Below, one piece after another: positions 43,703-51,701 of a DNA stretch of 64,000 nucleotides. This DNA comes from Aquibium pacificus (GTDB lineage Bacteria > Pseudomonadota > Alphaproteobacteria > Rhizobiales > Rhizobiaceae). The stretch is from contig NZ_JBDPGJ010000002.1 of NCBI RefSeq assembly GCF_040839445.1, positions 744,001 through 808,000 on the forward strand. Direction: 5' to 3'. Both the position numbers and the translations under genes were made by a program. The stretch's first letter is position 1; each line of letters begins with the position of its first letter. The notes below the pieces were generated by a model, which had not been told where the DNA came from, searched no databases, and saw only the letters and a program-made list of their open reading frames with translations.

Positions 43703-44812
43703 TTATCGGCCGGTCCGGCGGTTCCTGGCTGGGACCTCGGTCCCGGGGGGGCCTGAAGAGGTCCCCAGGCCGACCTCGCGGGCCGCGACGATTGCCTGCG
43801 CCCTTGTGGTAGCCCCGAGCTTGTCGTAGATCGCCGTCACATGATTGCGCACGGTCTTTTCGCTGATGCCCAGTTCCCCGCCGATCGCCTGGTTGTCGAG
43901 CCCCCGGGCGAGGAGGTCGAGCACTCCACGCTCCCTCGGCGTCAGTCCGAAAGCATCGATCCCGCCTTCCGACGCGGGCAGGAAATCATGCAGCGCGTGC
44001 ACGAACGTGCTCCACGCGGGTTCGCCGGCAAGCAGGAAGTGATTGGGGCTGTCCAGCTGGAGAAAGTGCGCGTCCGGGATGATCTGCGCGAGCCGCCGTC
44101 CTTCTTCGATTGGAGCCACCGCATCGCGGTCGGGATGAGCGACGAGCGTCGGACAGGCAATTCTTGCCGCGGAGTCGCTCACGTCGATATCGAACATGAT
44201 CCGCGTCAGTGCCGCGGCATTGGCCGGCGACGTCGCCCGGCGCTGCAACTCGCACCACGAGCGAAGGTGCTCCATCGAACCTTCGGGTTGGAACTGCGTC
44301 GCAAAGGACCGCATGAAGGCGGAATCCTCCTGCCCCCAGCCAAGCTCGAGCATGTCGAGCATCACCTTCGCCTTCTCCGGTTCGAGCGGGATGGACGAGC
44401 GCCGGTTCCGCCCTCTCGCATATGTGCCGTAGAGGACGAGGTGGCTGACGCGCGCGGGATGCCTTCCGGCAAAGTCGATGGCGACCGCCCCGCCCTGGCA
44501 GGTTCCGATGAGGGGGAAGCTGTCGAGTTCCAGTCTGTCGGCAAGGGCTGCGAAATCCTGCACCCAGGCATCGAACGAAAGGTTCGAGACATCCCGGTCG
44601 GACAGGCCGCAGCCGCGCGGATCGTAGCGGATCAACGTATATCGGGAAGAGAGTGCATCGAGCCAGGGCTGCCAGGCGACGCTCCGACCCTGGTATTCGA
44701 GATGGGTCAGCCAGCTCGGCATCAGCACGACTGGAGGACCGCTCCCGCTCACCGCATAGGCGATCTGGGCGCCGTCGAAGCTCCTGACATATCGCACCTG
44801 TTGACCCGGCAT
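43703..44812 (-). CDS. Alpha/beta-hydrolase fused to a LuxR-type HTH regulator
   Basis: This 369-residue protein joins an N-terminal alpha/beta-hydrolase domain (about 5-280) to a LuxR/GerE HTH (about 288-345, LTPRERGVLDLLARGLDNQAIGGELGISEKTVRNHVTAIYDKLG read in pieces). The nucleophile elbow is GTCQGG with Cys105 instead of the usual Ser. Candidate acid and base are Asp228 or Asp230 and His258 (SPNHFL). The protein should bind a small molecule in the hydrolase pocket and act on DNA. Whether it is catalytic or only a sensor is open. No target gene is obvious. Confidence 0.85.
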   Translation of the reverse strand: MPGQQVRYVRSFDGAQIAYAVSGSGPPVVLMPSWLTHLEYQGRSVAWQPWLDALSSRYTLIRYDPRGCGLSDRDVSNLSFDAWVQDFAALADRLELDSFPLIGTCQGGAVAIDFAGRHPARVSHLVLYGTYARGRNRRSSIPLEPEKAKVMLDMLELGWGQEDSAFMRSFATQFQPEGSMEHLRSWCELQRRATSPANAAALTRIMFDIDVSDSAARIACPTLVAHPDRDAVAPIEEGRRLAQIIPDAHFLQLDSPNHFLLAGEPAWSTFVHALHDFLPASEGGIDAFGLTPRERGVLDLLARGLDNQAIGGELGISEKTVRNHVTAIYDKLGATTRAQAIVAAREVGLGTSSGPPGTEVPARNRRTGR

Positions 44813-44882
44813 CGCATCCGTCCGTCGGCTGGTGGGGCGGCTAGACTAGCGCACCAAACGCGGAGAAGATACCCGTCGGGCT

Positions 44883-45530
44883 TCAGCGACCCGCCGACAG
44901 CGCCTCCACCTGCGCCCTGAGTTCGGCAAGCTGCTCCTCGAGAGCAGCGACGCGCGCTTCGAGATCGGATTGCGGGGCGGAATGGGGTTGCGCGGCGGTT
45001 GCGGCCCGAACTGCCACGGTCACGGGACCGCTGAGGAGATGCGCATAGCGGTCCTCGCGCTGGCCGGGGCCGCGCGGCACGAGCTGGACGAGCGGAAACT
45101 TGCGCCCGATGAGAAGGTCCATGTCGGCCAGAAGCTCCTCGACGGAGCCGTAACGTGCCATGCGCTCGCTGCGCGACAGGAGTTCGTAGGCCGTCTGCGG
45201 ACCACGCAGCATCATCAGGCCGAGCAGCGAGGTCTGGCCGCGCGTCAGCGAGAAACGCTGGCCGAGCAGATGCTCGAAACGCTCCACGCGAGACCCCGAG
45301 ACCTGCCGGACGAGGCCTTTGTCCTGCAGCGACTTGAAGGCACGGTGGATGTCTGCCGCATCGAGGCTCATCACAGGTTCGCGCGCCGTCTTCTGGTTGG
45401 CCGCCGACTGCATGGCGTTGAGCGTCAGCGGATAGACGTCGGGCGTCAGCTCCTTTTTCTCGATCAGGGAGCCGAGCACGCGAGCTTCGATGGCATTGAG
45501 GAGGGGGAGGTCTGAGGCTGGGGTGTCCAT
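44883..45530 (-). CDS. yceH: YceH-family (DUF480) protein
   Basis: This 215-residue UPF0502/DUF480 protein consists of tandem winged-helix domains and a C-terminal coiled coil (about 180-212, LEARVAALEEQLAELRAQVEAL). Family signatures seen are EARVLGSLIEKKELTPDVYPLTLNA near the N-terminus, in parts, and GQTSLLGLMMLRGPQTAYEL. The family is widespread and has no established function, though DNA binding is likely from the fold. It is not coupled to either neighbour. Confidence 0.88.
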   Translation of the reverse strand: MDTPASDLPLLNAIEARVLGSLIEKKELTPDVYPLTLNAMQSAANQKTAREPVMSLDAADIHRAFKSLQDKGLVRQVSGSRVERFEHLLGQRFSLTRGQTSLLGLMMLRGPQTAYELLSRSERMARYGSVEELLADMDLLIGRKFPLVQLVPRGPGQREDRYAHLLSGPVTVAVRAATAAQPHSAPQSDLEARVAALEEQLAELRAQVEALSAGR

Positions 45531-45580
45531 GCCGGCCTATGTGGCAAATGGGTGTGGTAGCGGCAAGAAAAAAACCTGCG

Positions 45581-46354
45581 TCAGAGCGGCGCGAAGGCCT
45601 CGCCGACCGCAGCCCCGTGTCGTCGCAAATCCTCGTCGGGGGATGCGGCGAGGTACGCGAGCAGGCTGGCATAGGAAACCGACACGAAGGACACCTCGTC
45701 GCCATCGACCCTCTGCGCGAAGTCAGCGATCTCGTTGCGATGGGCAGCATGCAGTTCGGACGAAATGGCTCGCCCGTCCGGCCAGTGCGTCGGCTCGGCG
45801 TGAAGATAGACGAGGGTCGGCAGCTTTCCCGACTTCGCCGCCTGCGTCCGCAGTCCGAGCGCGTGCTTGACCAGTTGCGCGGCGTCGAGCCTGTCGAAAC
45901 GCATGGACCCATCCATCAGGCCGTCGCGGACCGCCTCGAACCCCGCCATCCGGTCGCCCCAGACCCGGCGACGATACGCCTCCGACAGTGTCGGCACAGC
46001 CTTGGTGCGAAACGGCTCGTAGCGTTTCGATTCGACGCCGATCAGAAGCTTGGGGGTCTCGATCACCGCGTCGAGCCAGGGATGGCGGCCGCCGCTCCAG
46101 GGAAAGCGCAGGCAGCGTTCGACATCGACGCGCACCGGCCGATCGAGCGCGGGTAGTCCCGGAAAACCCGGAAACGTGTCCCCGCGCAAGCAGAACCATC
46201 CGAAGAAATTGACGGCCAGCGCCGCGGAAGATTCGGGGCTTGCGAACTTACCGCTGTCGATCTCGTTGCCGGGCGCCGCCTTGAGGCGAGCAAGCAGGGA
46301 TGCCGCATCGAGATGCGGCAGGAATCCGCTGAGTTCCAGATGCGACGCGGTCAC
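45581..46354 (-). CDS. PD-(D/E)XK-like nuclease-fold protein (PGN_0703-like)
   Basis: This 257-residue protein resembles PGN_0703-type restriction-endonuclease-fold proteins. The putative nuclease core has Asp95 (PWLDAVIET), then Glu108 and Lys110 in IGVESKRYEPF, matching the D-x(n)-ExK pattern, with an upstream Glu41 region (SPESSAALAVNFFGWF) typical of the family. Its GTG start shares four bases with the sdhB stop (GTGA), so it should be translated from the sdh mRNA. No methyltransferase or defence gene is adjacent. Activity and target are unknown. Confidence 0.65.
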   Translation of the reverse strand: MTASHLELSGFLPHLDAASLLARLKAAPGNEIDSGKFASPESSAALAVNFFGWFCLRGDTFPGFPGLPALDRPVRVDVERCLRFPWSGGRHPWLDAVIETPKLLIGVESKRYEPFRTKAVPTLSEAYRRRVWGDRMAGFEAVRDGLMDGSMRFDRLDAAQLVKHALGLRTQAAKSGKLPTLVYLHAEPTHWPDGRAISSELHAAHRNEIADFAQRVDGDEVSFVSVSYASLLAYLAASPDEDLRRHGAAVGEAFAPL

Positions 46355-47130
46355 ACCGCCCGTTCTACCATCATCTTCTTGATCTCGGCGATCGCCTTGG
46401 CCGGGTTCAGGCCCTTCGGGCAGGCCTGCGTGCAGTTCATGATCGTGTGGCAGCGATAGAGCCGGAAGGGGTCTTCGAGATTGTCCAGCCGCTCGCCGGT
46501 GGCCTCGTCGCGGCTATCGATCAGCCAGCGGTAGGCCTGCAACAGCACGGCCGGGCCGAGATAGCGGTCGCCGTTCCACCAGTAGCTCGGGCAGGAGGTC
46601 TGGCAGCAGAAGCACAGGATGCACTCATAGAGCCCGTCGAGCTTCTGCCGGTCCTCGTGGCTCTGCAGCCACTCCTTGGCGGGCTCGGGCGAAACCGTCT
46701 TGAGGTAGGGCTCGATCGAGGTCAACTGCGCGTAGGGCACGGTCAGGTCCGGGACGAGGTCCTTGACCACCGGCATGTGCGGCAACGGGTAGACTCGCAC
46801 TGCGCCGTCGATCTCGTCCATGCCCTTGGTGCACGCCAGTGTGTTGGTGCCGTCGATGTTCATGGCGCAGGAACCGCAGATGCCCTCCCGGCAGGAGCGG
46901 CGAAGGGTCAGCGTCGGATCGACCTTGTTCTTGATCCACAGAAGCGCGTCGAGCACCATCGGCCCGCAATCGTCCATGTCGACATGGTAGGTGTCGACGC
47001 GCGGGTTCTGATCGTCGTCCGGCGACCAGCGGTAGATCCTGTACTCGCGCAGGTTTGTCGCGCCTTCCGGCTTCGGCCAGGTCTTGCCGGGATTGATCTT
47101 GGAGTTCTTGGGGAGGGTGAGTTCTACCAT
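46351..47130 (-). CDS. sdhB: Succinate dehydrogenase iron-sulfur subunit
   Basis: This 259-residue SdhB carries electrons from SdhA to ubiquinone through three Fe-S clusters. The 2Fe-2S ligands are Cys80, Cys85, Cys88 and Cys100 (SCREGICGSCAMNIDGTNTLAC read over two runs). The 4Fe-4S and 3Fe-4S ligands are in ECILCFCCQTSCPSYWW and CHTIMNCTQACPKGL. It is separated from sdhA by a toxin-antitoxin pair, with 15 bases to the toxin stop. The 3' end overlaps the nuclease-like gene. Confidence 0.97.
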   Translation of the reverse strand: MVELTLPKNSKINPGKTWPKPEGATNLREYRIYRWSPDDDQNPRVDTYHVDMDDCGPMVLDALLWIKNKVDPTLTLRRSCREGICGSCAMNIDGTNTLACTKGMDEIDGAVRVYPLPHMPVVKDLVPDLTVPYAQLTSIEPYLKTVSPEPAKEWLQSHEDRQKLDGLYECILCFCCQTSCPSYWWNGDRYLGPAVLLQAYRWLIDSRDEATGERLDNLEDPFRLYRCHTIMNCTQACPKGLNPAKAIAEIKKMMVERAV

Positions 47131-47145
47131 TGATTCAAACCTGTT

Positions 47146-47556
47146 TCAGGTGAGTGCCCGAGCGCGGGCGCTCTCCGGGTACGGGGCGAGCTTGTCAAGG
47201 AACCTGGTGTCGGCAGTCATCATCGTGGCGTCGTGCCGGACGGCGCAAGCGAGGTACAGACAATCGTAGACGGAGTGCCGCAGTCGCGCAGCCAGCGAGA
47301 ATGCGTCCGAGACGAGTTGCCGGTCGGGAATGAACGTGCCGATGGCGGACTGCACGGCTTCCAACGCGCGAGCGCCATTCTCGGCCTCGAACTGACCCAG
47401 CGCAATCTTCGTCCGCAATGCATTGGCCACTTCGACCACGAGAAACTCCGGTGCTATCAGGTCGTCGTTCGTTAGTAGAAACCGTCTTGCTTCCTCACGG
47501 CCATCTTCGATGATGACCCATTTGATCGCTATGGAGGCGTCAACCACCCAGCGCAC
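47146..47556 (-). CDS. vapC: PIN-domain toxin (VapC/FitB type)
   Basis: This 136-residue PIN-domain ribonuclease should cleave tRNA or other RNA when freed from its antitoxin. Acidic active-site residues are Asp6 (MRWVVDASIAIKWV), the Glu of VVEVANAL and the Asp pair in VYDCLYLA and MTADTRF. The GTG start overlaps the antitoxin gene by 17 bases, as in many VapBC/FitAB modules. It is inserted between sdhA and sdhB in the same direction. An ACCTG-TTT-CAGGT inverted repeat overlaps its stop. Confidence 0.88.
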   Translation of the reverse strand: MRWVVDASIAIKWVIIEDGREEARRFLLTNDDLIAPEFLVVEVANALRTKIALGQFEAENGARALEAVQSAIGTFIPDRQLVSDAFSLAARLRHSVYDCLYLACAVRHDATMMTADTRFLDKLAPYPESARARALT

Positions 47557-47800
47557 GATCGCGCTCCTCGCGCATTTGCCTAATGATCTCGACCGAGTCC
47601 GTCTGAGCTACGCCTTTCGGGGTCGTCGCGGCTATCTCGTCGATGCGGCTGACGATTTCCCGGCGCCGCTGGTGGTCCTCCACGGCGCGCTTCAGAACGC
47701 CCTCGATCTCCGTCTCGACCGGTCTGCCGTGGATGGACGCCATTTCCTCGATCGCCTTCACCAGCGTTGCGTCTTCAAGCCTGATCGTGATCTCGCCCAT
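47540..47800 (-). CDS. vapB: FitA/VapB-type ribbon-helix-helix antitoxin
   Basis: This 86-residue antitoxin has an N-terminal ribbon-helix-helix (MGEITIRLEDATLVKAIEEMA) that should dimerise and bind the operator, and a C-terminal charged tail (about 55-86, IIRQMREERDRALGG) that would occupy the PIN toxin site. It starts 26 bases after the sdhA stop and overlaps the toxin gene by 17 bases. Since it sits inside the sdh operon, RHH autoregulation could in principle affect sdhB output. Confidence 0.82.
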   Translation of the reverse strand: MGEITIRLEDATLVKAIEEMASIHGRPVETEIEGVLKRAVEDHQRRREIVSRIDEIAATTPKGVAQTDSVEIIRQMREERDRALGG

Positions 47801-47826
47801 TTCCGGACCTCCTTCGGCCCTTTAGC

Positions 47827-49656
47827 CTAATACACCCGCGCCTTGGGCGCGATCTTGGCCAGGCTGATGCCGCCTTCACTTTCCGGCAGCATGGTGTCGG
47901 TGTGCACCGGCCGGTAGTCGAGCCGCACCTCGCCGGCGTCGTTCACCCAGGACAGCGTATGCTTGCGCCAGTTCACGTCGTCGCGGCTGTCGAAATCCTC
48001 GCGGGCGTGCGCGCCGCGGCTCTCCTTGCGCGCCTCGGCGCCGTAGACCGTGGTGATGGCGCAGGCCATCAGGTTCTCGAGTTCCAGCGTCTCGACCAGG
48101 TCGGAATTCCAGATCATCGAGCGATCGGTAACCTTGAGGTCCGAAAGCTCTCCCCAGATCGCGGAGATGCGCCGGCAGCCGCTCTCGAGCGACTCCTGCG
48201 TGCGGAACACCGCGGCATCTTCCTGCATGGCCTTCTGCATCTTTTCGCGCAGCACGGCCGTCGGCGTGGCGCCGTCGGCGTGGCGGATGCGGTCGAAGCG
48301 CGCCATGATCCGGTCGACCGCCACCTCGTCGATTGAGGGGATGGCGGACGTCCGATCCACGACCTGCCCGGCGCGGATGGCTGCGGCGCGGCCGAAGACC
48401 ACGAGGTCGATCAGCGAGTTCGAGCCGAGGCGGTTGGCGCCGTGGACGGAGGCGCAGCCTGCCTCGCCGACGGCCATCAGGCCAGGCGCGACGCGGTCCG
48501 GTTCGGCCTCGGTCGGGTTCAGCACCTCGCCCCAGTAGTTGGTCGGGATGCCGCCCATGTTGTAGTGCACGGTCGGCAGCACCGGAATCGGCTCCTTGGT
48601 CACGTCGACGCCGGCGAAGATTTTCGCCGATTCCGAGATGCCCGGCAACCGCTCGTGCAGCACGGCCGGGTCGAGGTGGTCGAGGTGCAGGAAGATGTGG
48701 TCCTTGGCCTTGCCGACGCCGCGGCCCTCGCGGATCTCCATGGTCATGCAGCGCGAGACGACGTCGCGCGAGGCCAAATCCTTGGCCGAGGGCGCGTAGC
48801 GCTCCATGAAGCGTTCGCCTTCAGAGTTGACGAGGTAGCCGCCCTCGCCGCGCGCACCCTCGGTAATCAGGCAGCCGGCACCGTAGATGCCGGTCGGGTG
48901 GAACTGCACGAACTCCATGTCCTGCAGCGGCAGGCCGGCCCGCGCGATCATTCCGTTGCCGTCGCCGGTGCAGGTGTGCGCCGAGGTGGCGGAGAAATAG
49001 GCGCGGCCGTAGCCGCCGGTCGCCAGCACCACCATCTTGGCGGCGAAGCGGTGGATCGTGCCGTCGTCGAGGTTCCACGCCACGACGCCCGTGCAGACCC
49101 CGTCGGTCATGATCAGGTCGAGCGCGAAATACTCGATGAAGAACTGGGCGTTGTTCTTGATCGACTGGCCGTAGAGCGTGTGCAGGATGGCGTGGCCGGT
49201 GCGGTCGGCCGCCGCGCAGGTGCGCTGCACTGGCGGGCCGTCGCCGAAGTTCTGCATGTGGCCGCCGAAGGGCCGCTGGTAGATCTTGCCCTCTTCCGTT
49301 CGGGAGAAGGGCACGCCGTAGTGCTCCAGCTCGTAGACGGCGGCGGGTGCCTCGCGGGCGAGGTATTCCATCGCGTCGACGTCGCCCAGCCAGTCGGAAC
49401 CCTTCACCGTGTCGTAGAGGTGCCACTGCCAGTGGTCGGGACCCATATTCTGCAGCGAAGCGGCGATGCCGCCCTGCGCGGCCACCGTGTGCGAGCGGGT
49501 CGGGAAGACCTTGGTGATGCAGGCGGTCTTCAGGCCCTGCTCGGCCATGCCGAGCGTGGCGCGCAGCCCTGCGCCGCCGGCGCCCACCACCACGACGTCG
49601 AACTTGTGGTCGACGAAGGTGTAGGCCTTGCCGTTCGCGGATGTTGCCTTTGCCAT
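47827..49656 (-). CDS. sdhA: Succinate dehydrogenase flavoprotein subunit
   Basis: This 609-residue catalytic subunit of complex II oxidises succinate to fumarate. The FAD loop VVGAGGAGLRATLG is near the N-terminus, covalent-FAD His is in PTRSHTVAAQGG, and the active-site HPTG (QFHPTGIYGAG) and C-terminal RSHTR-equivalent ESRGAHAREDF segments are present. It lies seven bases after sdhD and is followed by the toxin-antitoxin genes. Confidence 0.97.
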   Translation of the reverse strand: MAKATSANGKAYTFVDHKFDVVVVGAGGAGLRATLGMAEQGLKTACITKVFPTRSHTVAAQGGIAASLQNMGPDHWQWHLYDTVKGSDWLGDVDAMEYLAREAPAAVYELEHYGVPFSRTEEGKIYQRPFGGHMQNFGDGPPVQRTCAAADRTGHAILHTLYGQSIKNNAQFFIEYFALDLIMTDGVCTGVVAWNLDDGTIHRFAAKMVVLATGGYGRAYFSATSAHTCTGDGNGMIARAGLPLQDMEFVQFHPTGIYGAGCLITEGARGEGGYLVNSEGERFMERYAPSAKDLASRDVVSRCMTMEIREGRGVGKAKDHIFLHLDHLDPAVLHERLPGISESAKIFAGVDVTKEPIPVLPTVHYNMGGIPTNYWGEVLNPTEAEPDRVAPGLMAVGEAGCASVHGANRLGSNSLIDLVVFGRAAAIRAGQVVDRTSAIPSIDEVAVDRIMARFDRIRHADGATPTAVLREKMQKAMQEDAAVFRTQESLESGCRRISAIWGELSDLKVTDRSMIWNSDLVETLELENLMACAITTVYGAEARKESRGAHAREDFDSRDDVNWRKHTLSWVNDAGEVRLDYRPVHTDTMLPESEGGISLAKIAPKARVY

Positions 49657-49663
49657 AGGAGCG

Positions 49664-50047
49664 TCAGCCTCCGAATGCGATCTTGAGCAGAGCGAAAAGG
49701 CACGCTCCGCCGACGACGAGGACGAAGAAGAGATTGAGCATCAGGAGCACGAGCTTGAGCCCCTCGCCGTGGATGTAGTCGGCGATGATCTCTTCCATGC
49801 CCGACCGCATGTGGTCGAGCGTGATGACGACGAACAGTCCGAGCAGGATCGCCACGACCGGGTGGGCGAGCATCGCCCTGGTCTCGAGATAGCCCGAGCC
49901 GAAGGTCGCCAGCACCAGCCAGATGGCGAAGAGGCTGAGCGGAACAAGCGCGACCGACGTGACGCGCACGCGCCAGAAATGCGCCGTTCCGCCCCTTGCC
50001 GAACCGAGGCCGCGCACCCTGCGCAGAGGTGTCTGCATGTCGGCCAT
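49664..50047 (-). CDS. sdhD: Succinate dehydrogenase membrane anchor subunit
   Basis: This 127-residue SdhD has three membrane helices (about 28-48, 60-80 and 100-122) and the heme and quinone region LDHMRSGMEEIIADYIHGEGLK with its His. It anchors SdhAB with SdhC. I chose ATG 50047, two bases after the sdhC stop; a GTG at 50053 would overlap that stop as GTGA. Length and position fit alphaproteobacterial SdhD. Confidence 0.92.
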   Translation of the reverse strand: MADMQTPLRRVRGLGSARGGTAHFWRVRVTSVALVPLSLFAIWLVLATFGSGYLETRAMLAHPVVAILLGLFVVITLDHMRSGMEEIIADYIHGEGLKLVLLMLNLFFVLVVGGACLFALLKIAFGG

Positions 50048-50049
50048 CG

Positions 50050-50463
50050 TCACGCTCCAACCACGAAGACGGCGATCCAGGTAAGCAGCGTCAGCGCCAG
50101 TGAACCGGCGAGCGTCGCCCAGGCGAGCGTCGTGGCGGTGTGCTTGTCCATCGCGTAGCCGGTGTCCCACAGCAGATGGCGCATGCCGCCGAGCAGATGA
50201 TGCCAGAGCGCCCAGGTGAAGCCGATCAGCACGAGGATGCCGATCCAGGAACCCATGACGCCCTGGGCGAGGCCGAAGGCGTCTTCCGACGTCGATGCGG
50301 CGACCAGCCACCACGCCACCAGCAACATGCCGAAATACAGCGCACCGCCTGTAATGCGATGCACGATCGACATCATCATCGTGGGGATCGGCTTGTAGAT
50401 CGAAAGATGCGGCGAGAGCGGGCGTGGCTTCATGCCGGGACGGGTGGCTGTCGAGTTGCTCAT
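50050..50463 (-). CDS. sdhC: Succinate dehydrogenase cytochrome b556 subunit
   Basis: This 137-residue SdhC has three membrane helices. The family signature RPLSPHLSIYKP and SIVHRITGGAL are near the N-terminus, and the heme-ligand His lies in ALWHHLLGGMRHLLWDTG. It is the first gene of the sdhCDAB operon. The 203 bases upstream (50464-50666) should hold the operon promoter, although I cannot point to a clear -35/-10 pair. Confidence 0.95.
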   Translation of the reverse strand: MSNSTATRPGMKPRPLSPHLSIYKPIPTMMMSIVHRITGGALYFGMLLVAWWLVAASTSEDAFGLAQGVMGSWIGILVLIGFTWALWHHLLGGMRHLLWDTGYAMDKHTATTLAWATLAGSLALTLLTWIAVFVVGA

Positions 50464-50666
50464 GGCTCCCCCAGTTCGGACGGCGCGGCCGGATGCGCGA
50501 TCTCGCTCCGTCAGCAGCCTATGGATGGGCGCTTTCTAGAGTGCTTTTCGCACCGCGTCAAAGCCGCAAAAAGCTTGGCCGGCCTGATATTTACTCCCCG
50601 CACGGGTTCAATCGTTTGAACCGGACCAGGCCTGCGGCGTCCGTCGGCCCGCCGGGCTGGCGCGCA

Positions 50667-51011
50667 TCAGCGGAGGCAGGTTCCGGGCTCCTCGCCGGCT
50701 TTCATCCACAAGGCTTCGCCGTCCTCGAGAACCAGGGCGTATGCACCGGATCCGTAACGGGCGCGCGAGCCGGCGGGGGAGGCGGGCAGTTCGACCGGTT
50801 CTCCCGACGCATCCGTGACGACGACGGAGGTCCCGCGGTTTTCGATGACCACTTCCGAACCGTTCTCGCAGTGATAGCGGGTCGGCATCGACGTGAACGC
50901 CGCCGGCGACGCGGACATCCCATGGGGACTGCTGCCGACGCAGGCTGACAGGGCGGAAATGAGGGGAAGCGCGAGGAAAAGGCTCAGGCGCGGTTTCGAA
51001 TCGATGGCCAT
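50667..51011 (-). CDS. MliC-family lipoprotein (c-type lysozyme inhibitor-like)
   Basis: This 114-residue lipoprotein has a lipobox LSAC with Cys24 after a hydrophobic leader. The C-terminal domain (about 42-110) resembles MliC/PliC: the YHCENGSEVVIEN start, the VTDASGEPVELPASPAGSRARYGSGAYALVLEDGEALW core and the closing Cys (GTCLR) that would pair with Cys48. MliC proteins inhibit c-type lysozyme from the outer membrane. The internal arrangement fits, but inhibitor activity is inferred. Confidence 0.75.
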   Translation of the reverse strand: MAIDSKPRLSLFLALPLISALSACVGSSPHGMSASPAAFTSMPTRYHCENGSEVVIENRGTSVVVTDASGEPVELPASPAGSRARYGSGAYALVLEDGEALWMKAGEEPGTCLR

Positions 51012-51087
51012 CGGGCGCCGACAGTAGTGGCCGTGCGGCTGCGGAATCAACGGGTCCGCCGGCTGACCCTGGGGGAGGGCGGGCAGC

Positions 51088-51564
51088 CTACTTGCCGTCG
51101 AAGCGGATGACGTAGCTCGTCCAGTCCGCCGGCGCGGCGATCTGTTCGTAGAGCTTCCTGCCGTCCTCGGGCTGGCGCGGCGCATTCAGGATGAGCTTGG
51201 TCCAGCCGCGCTCCTCCGCCTGGTCCGCGAGCACGTCCACCATCGCCTTGGCGATGCCCTTGTTGCGGTGATCGTGGTGGACGTAGATGTGGTCGCAGGC
51301 GCCGCAGCGCATGCCCGACACCGGCTCGGGAAGATCCGTGAAGACCGCGAAGCCGACGAGTTGCCCGTCCATGCGCGCGCCGAGCACCTCGGCCGTGCGG
51401 TCCTGCAGCAGCGATTCCGCATAGTACTGGTCGGGACGGCGCGGCGCGCCGCGCTTCAGCGCCTGTGCGTAGGCCGCCAGCAGCGGCGCAAAATCAAGGG
51501 CATCCTTGAGACGCAGGAGAGCGATCTCGACGGCGGGTTGTGGGGTGGCGGTCTGTTTGATCAT
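51088..51564 (-). CDS. GNAT-family N-acetyltransferase
   Basis: This 158-residue GNAT enzyme has a single domain. The acetyl-CoA binding segment is IYVHHDHRNKGIAKAMVDVLADQA (RNKGIA loop), and the closing segment is LILNAPRQPEDGRKLYEQIAAPADWTSYVIRFDGK. The start MIKQTATPQP was chosen because AAAGGA lies upstream; an in-frame start exists nine codons earlier. The substrate is unknown. It is divergent from the small exported-protein gene at 51702, and the gap holds a predicted CtrA box. Confidence 0.85.
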   Translation of the reverse strand: MIKQTATPQPAVEIALLRLKDALDFAPLLAAYAQALKRGAPRRPDQYYAESLLQDRTAEVLGARMDGQLVGFAVFTDLPEPVSGMRCGACDHIYVHHDHRNKGIAKAMVDVLADQAEERGWTKLILNAPRQPEDGRKLYEQIAAPADWTSYVIRFDGK

Positions 51565-51639
51565 CCGGATTCCTTTGGGGATATTAACCATGTCTGTCAA
51601 TTGCCTGGCGCAGTCCGGCACCTTCCCCGGTGACTTTGG

Positions 51640-51654
51640 TTAAGAAAGCGTTAA
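51640..51654. promoter_or_regulatory. Predicted CtrA box upstream of an exported-protein gene
   Basis: TTAA-GAAAGCG-TTAA is an exact TTAA-N7-TTAA match in a 137-base divergent gap. It ends 47 bases before the start of the exported-protein gene at 51702 and lies 75 bases upstream of the divergent GNAT gene. It is the second exact box in this window; a third, with one mismatch, is at 52141-52155. Confidence 0.5.
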
Positions 51655-51701
51655 GTTCGGGTCCGAGGAGGCTCGAAGCCTGGAAGGAAAGGACACGAGC
51701 C

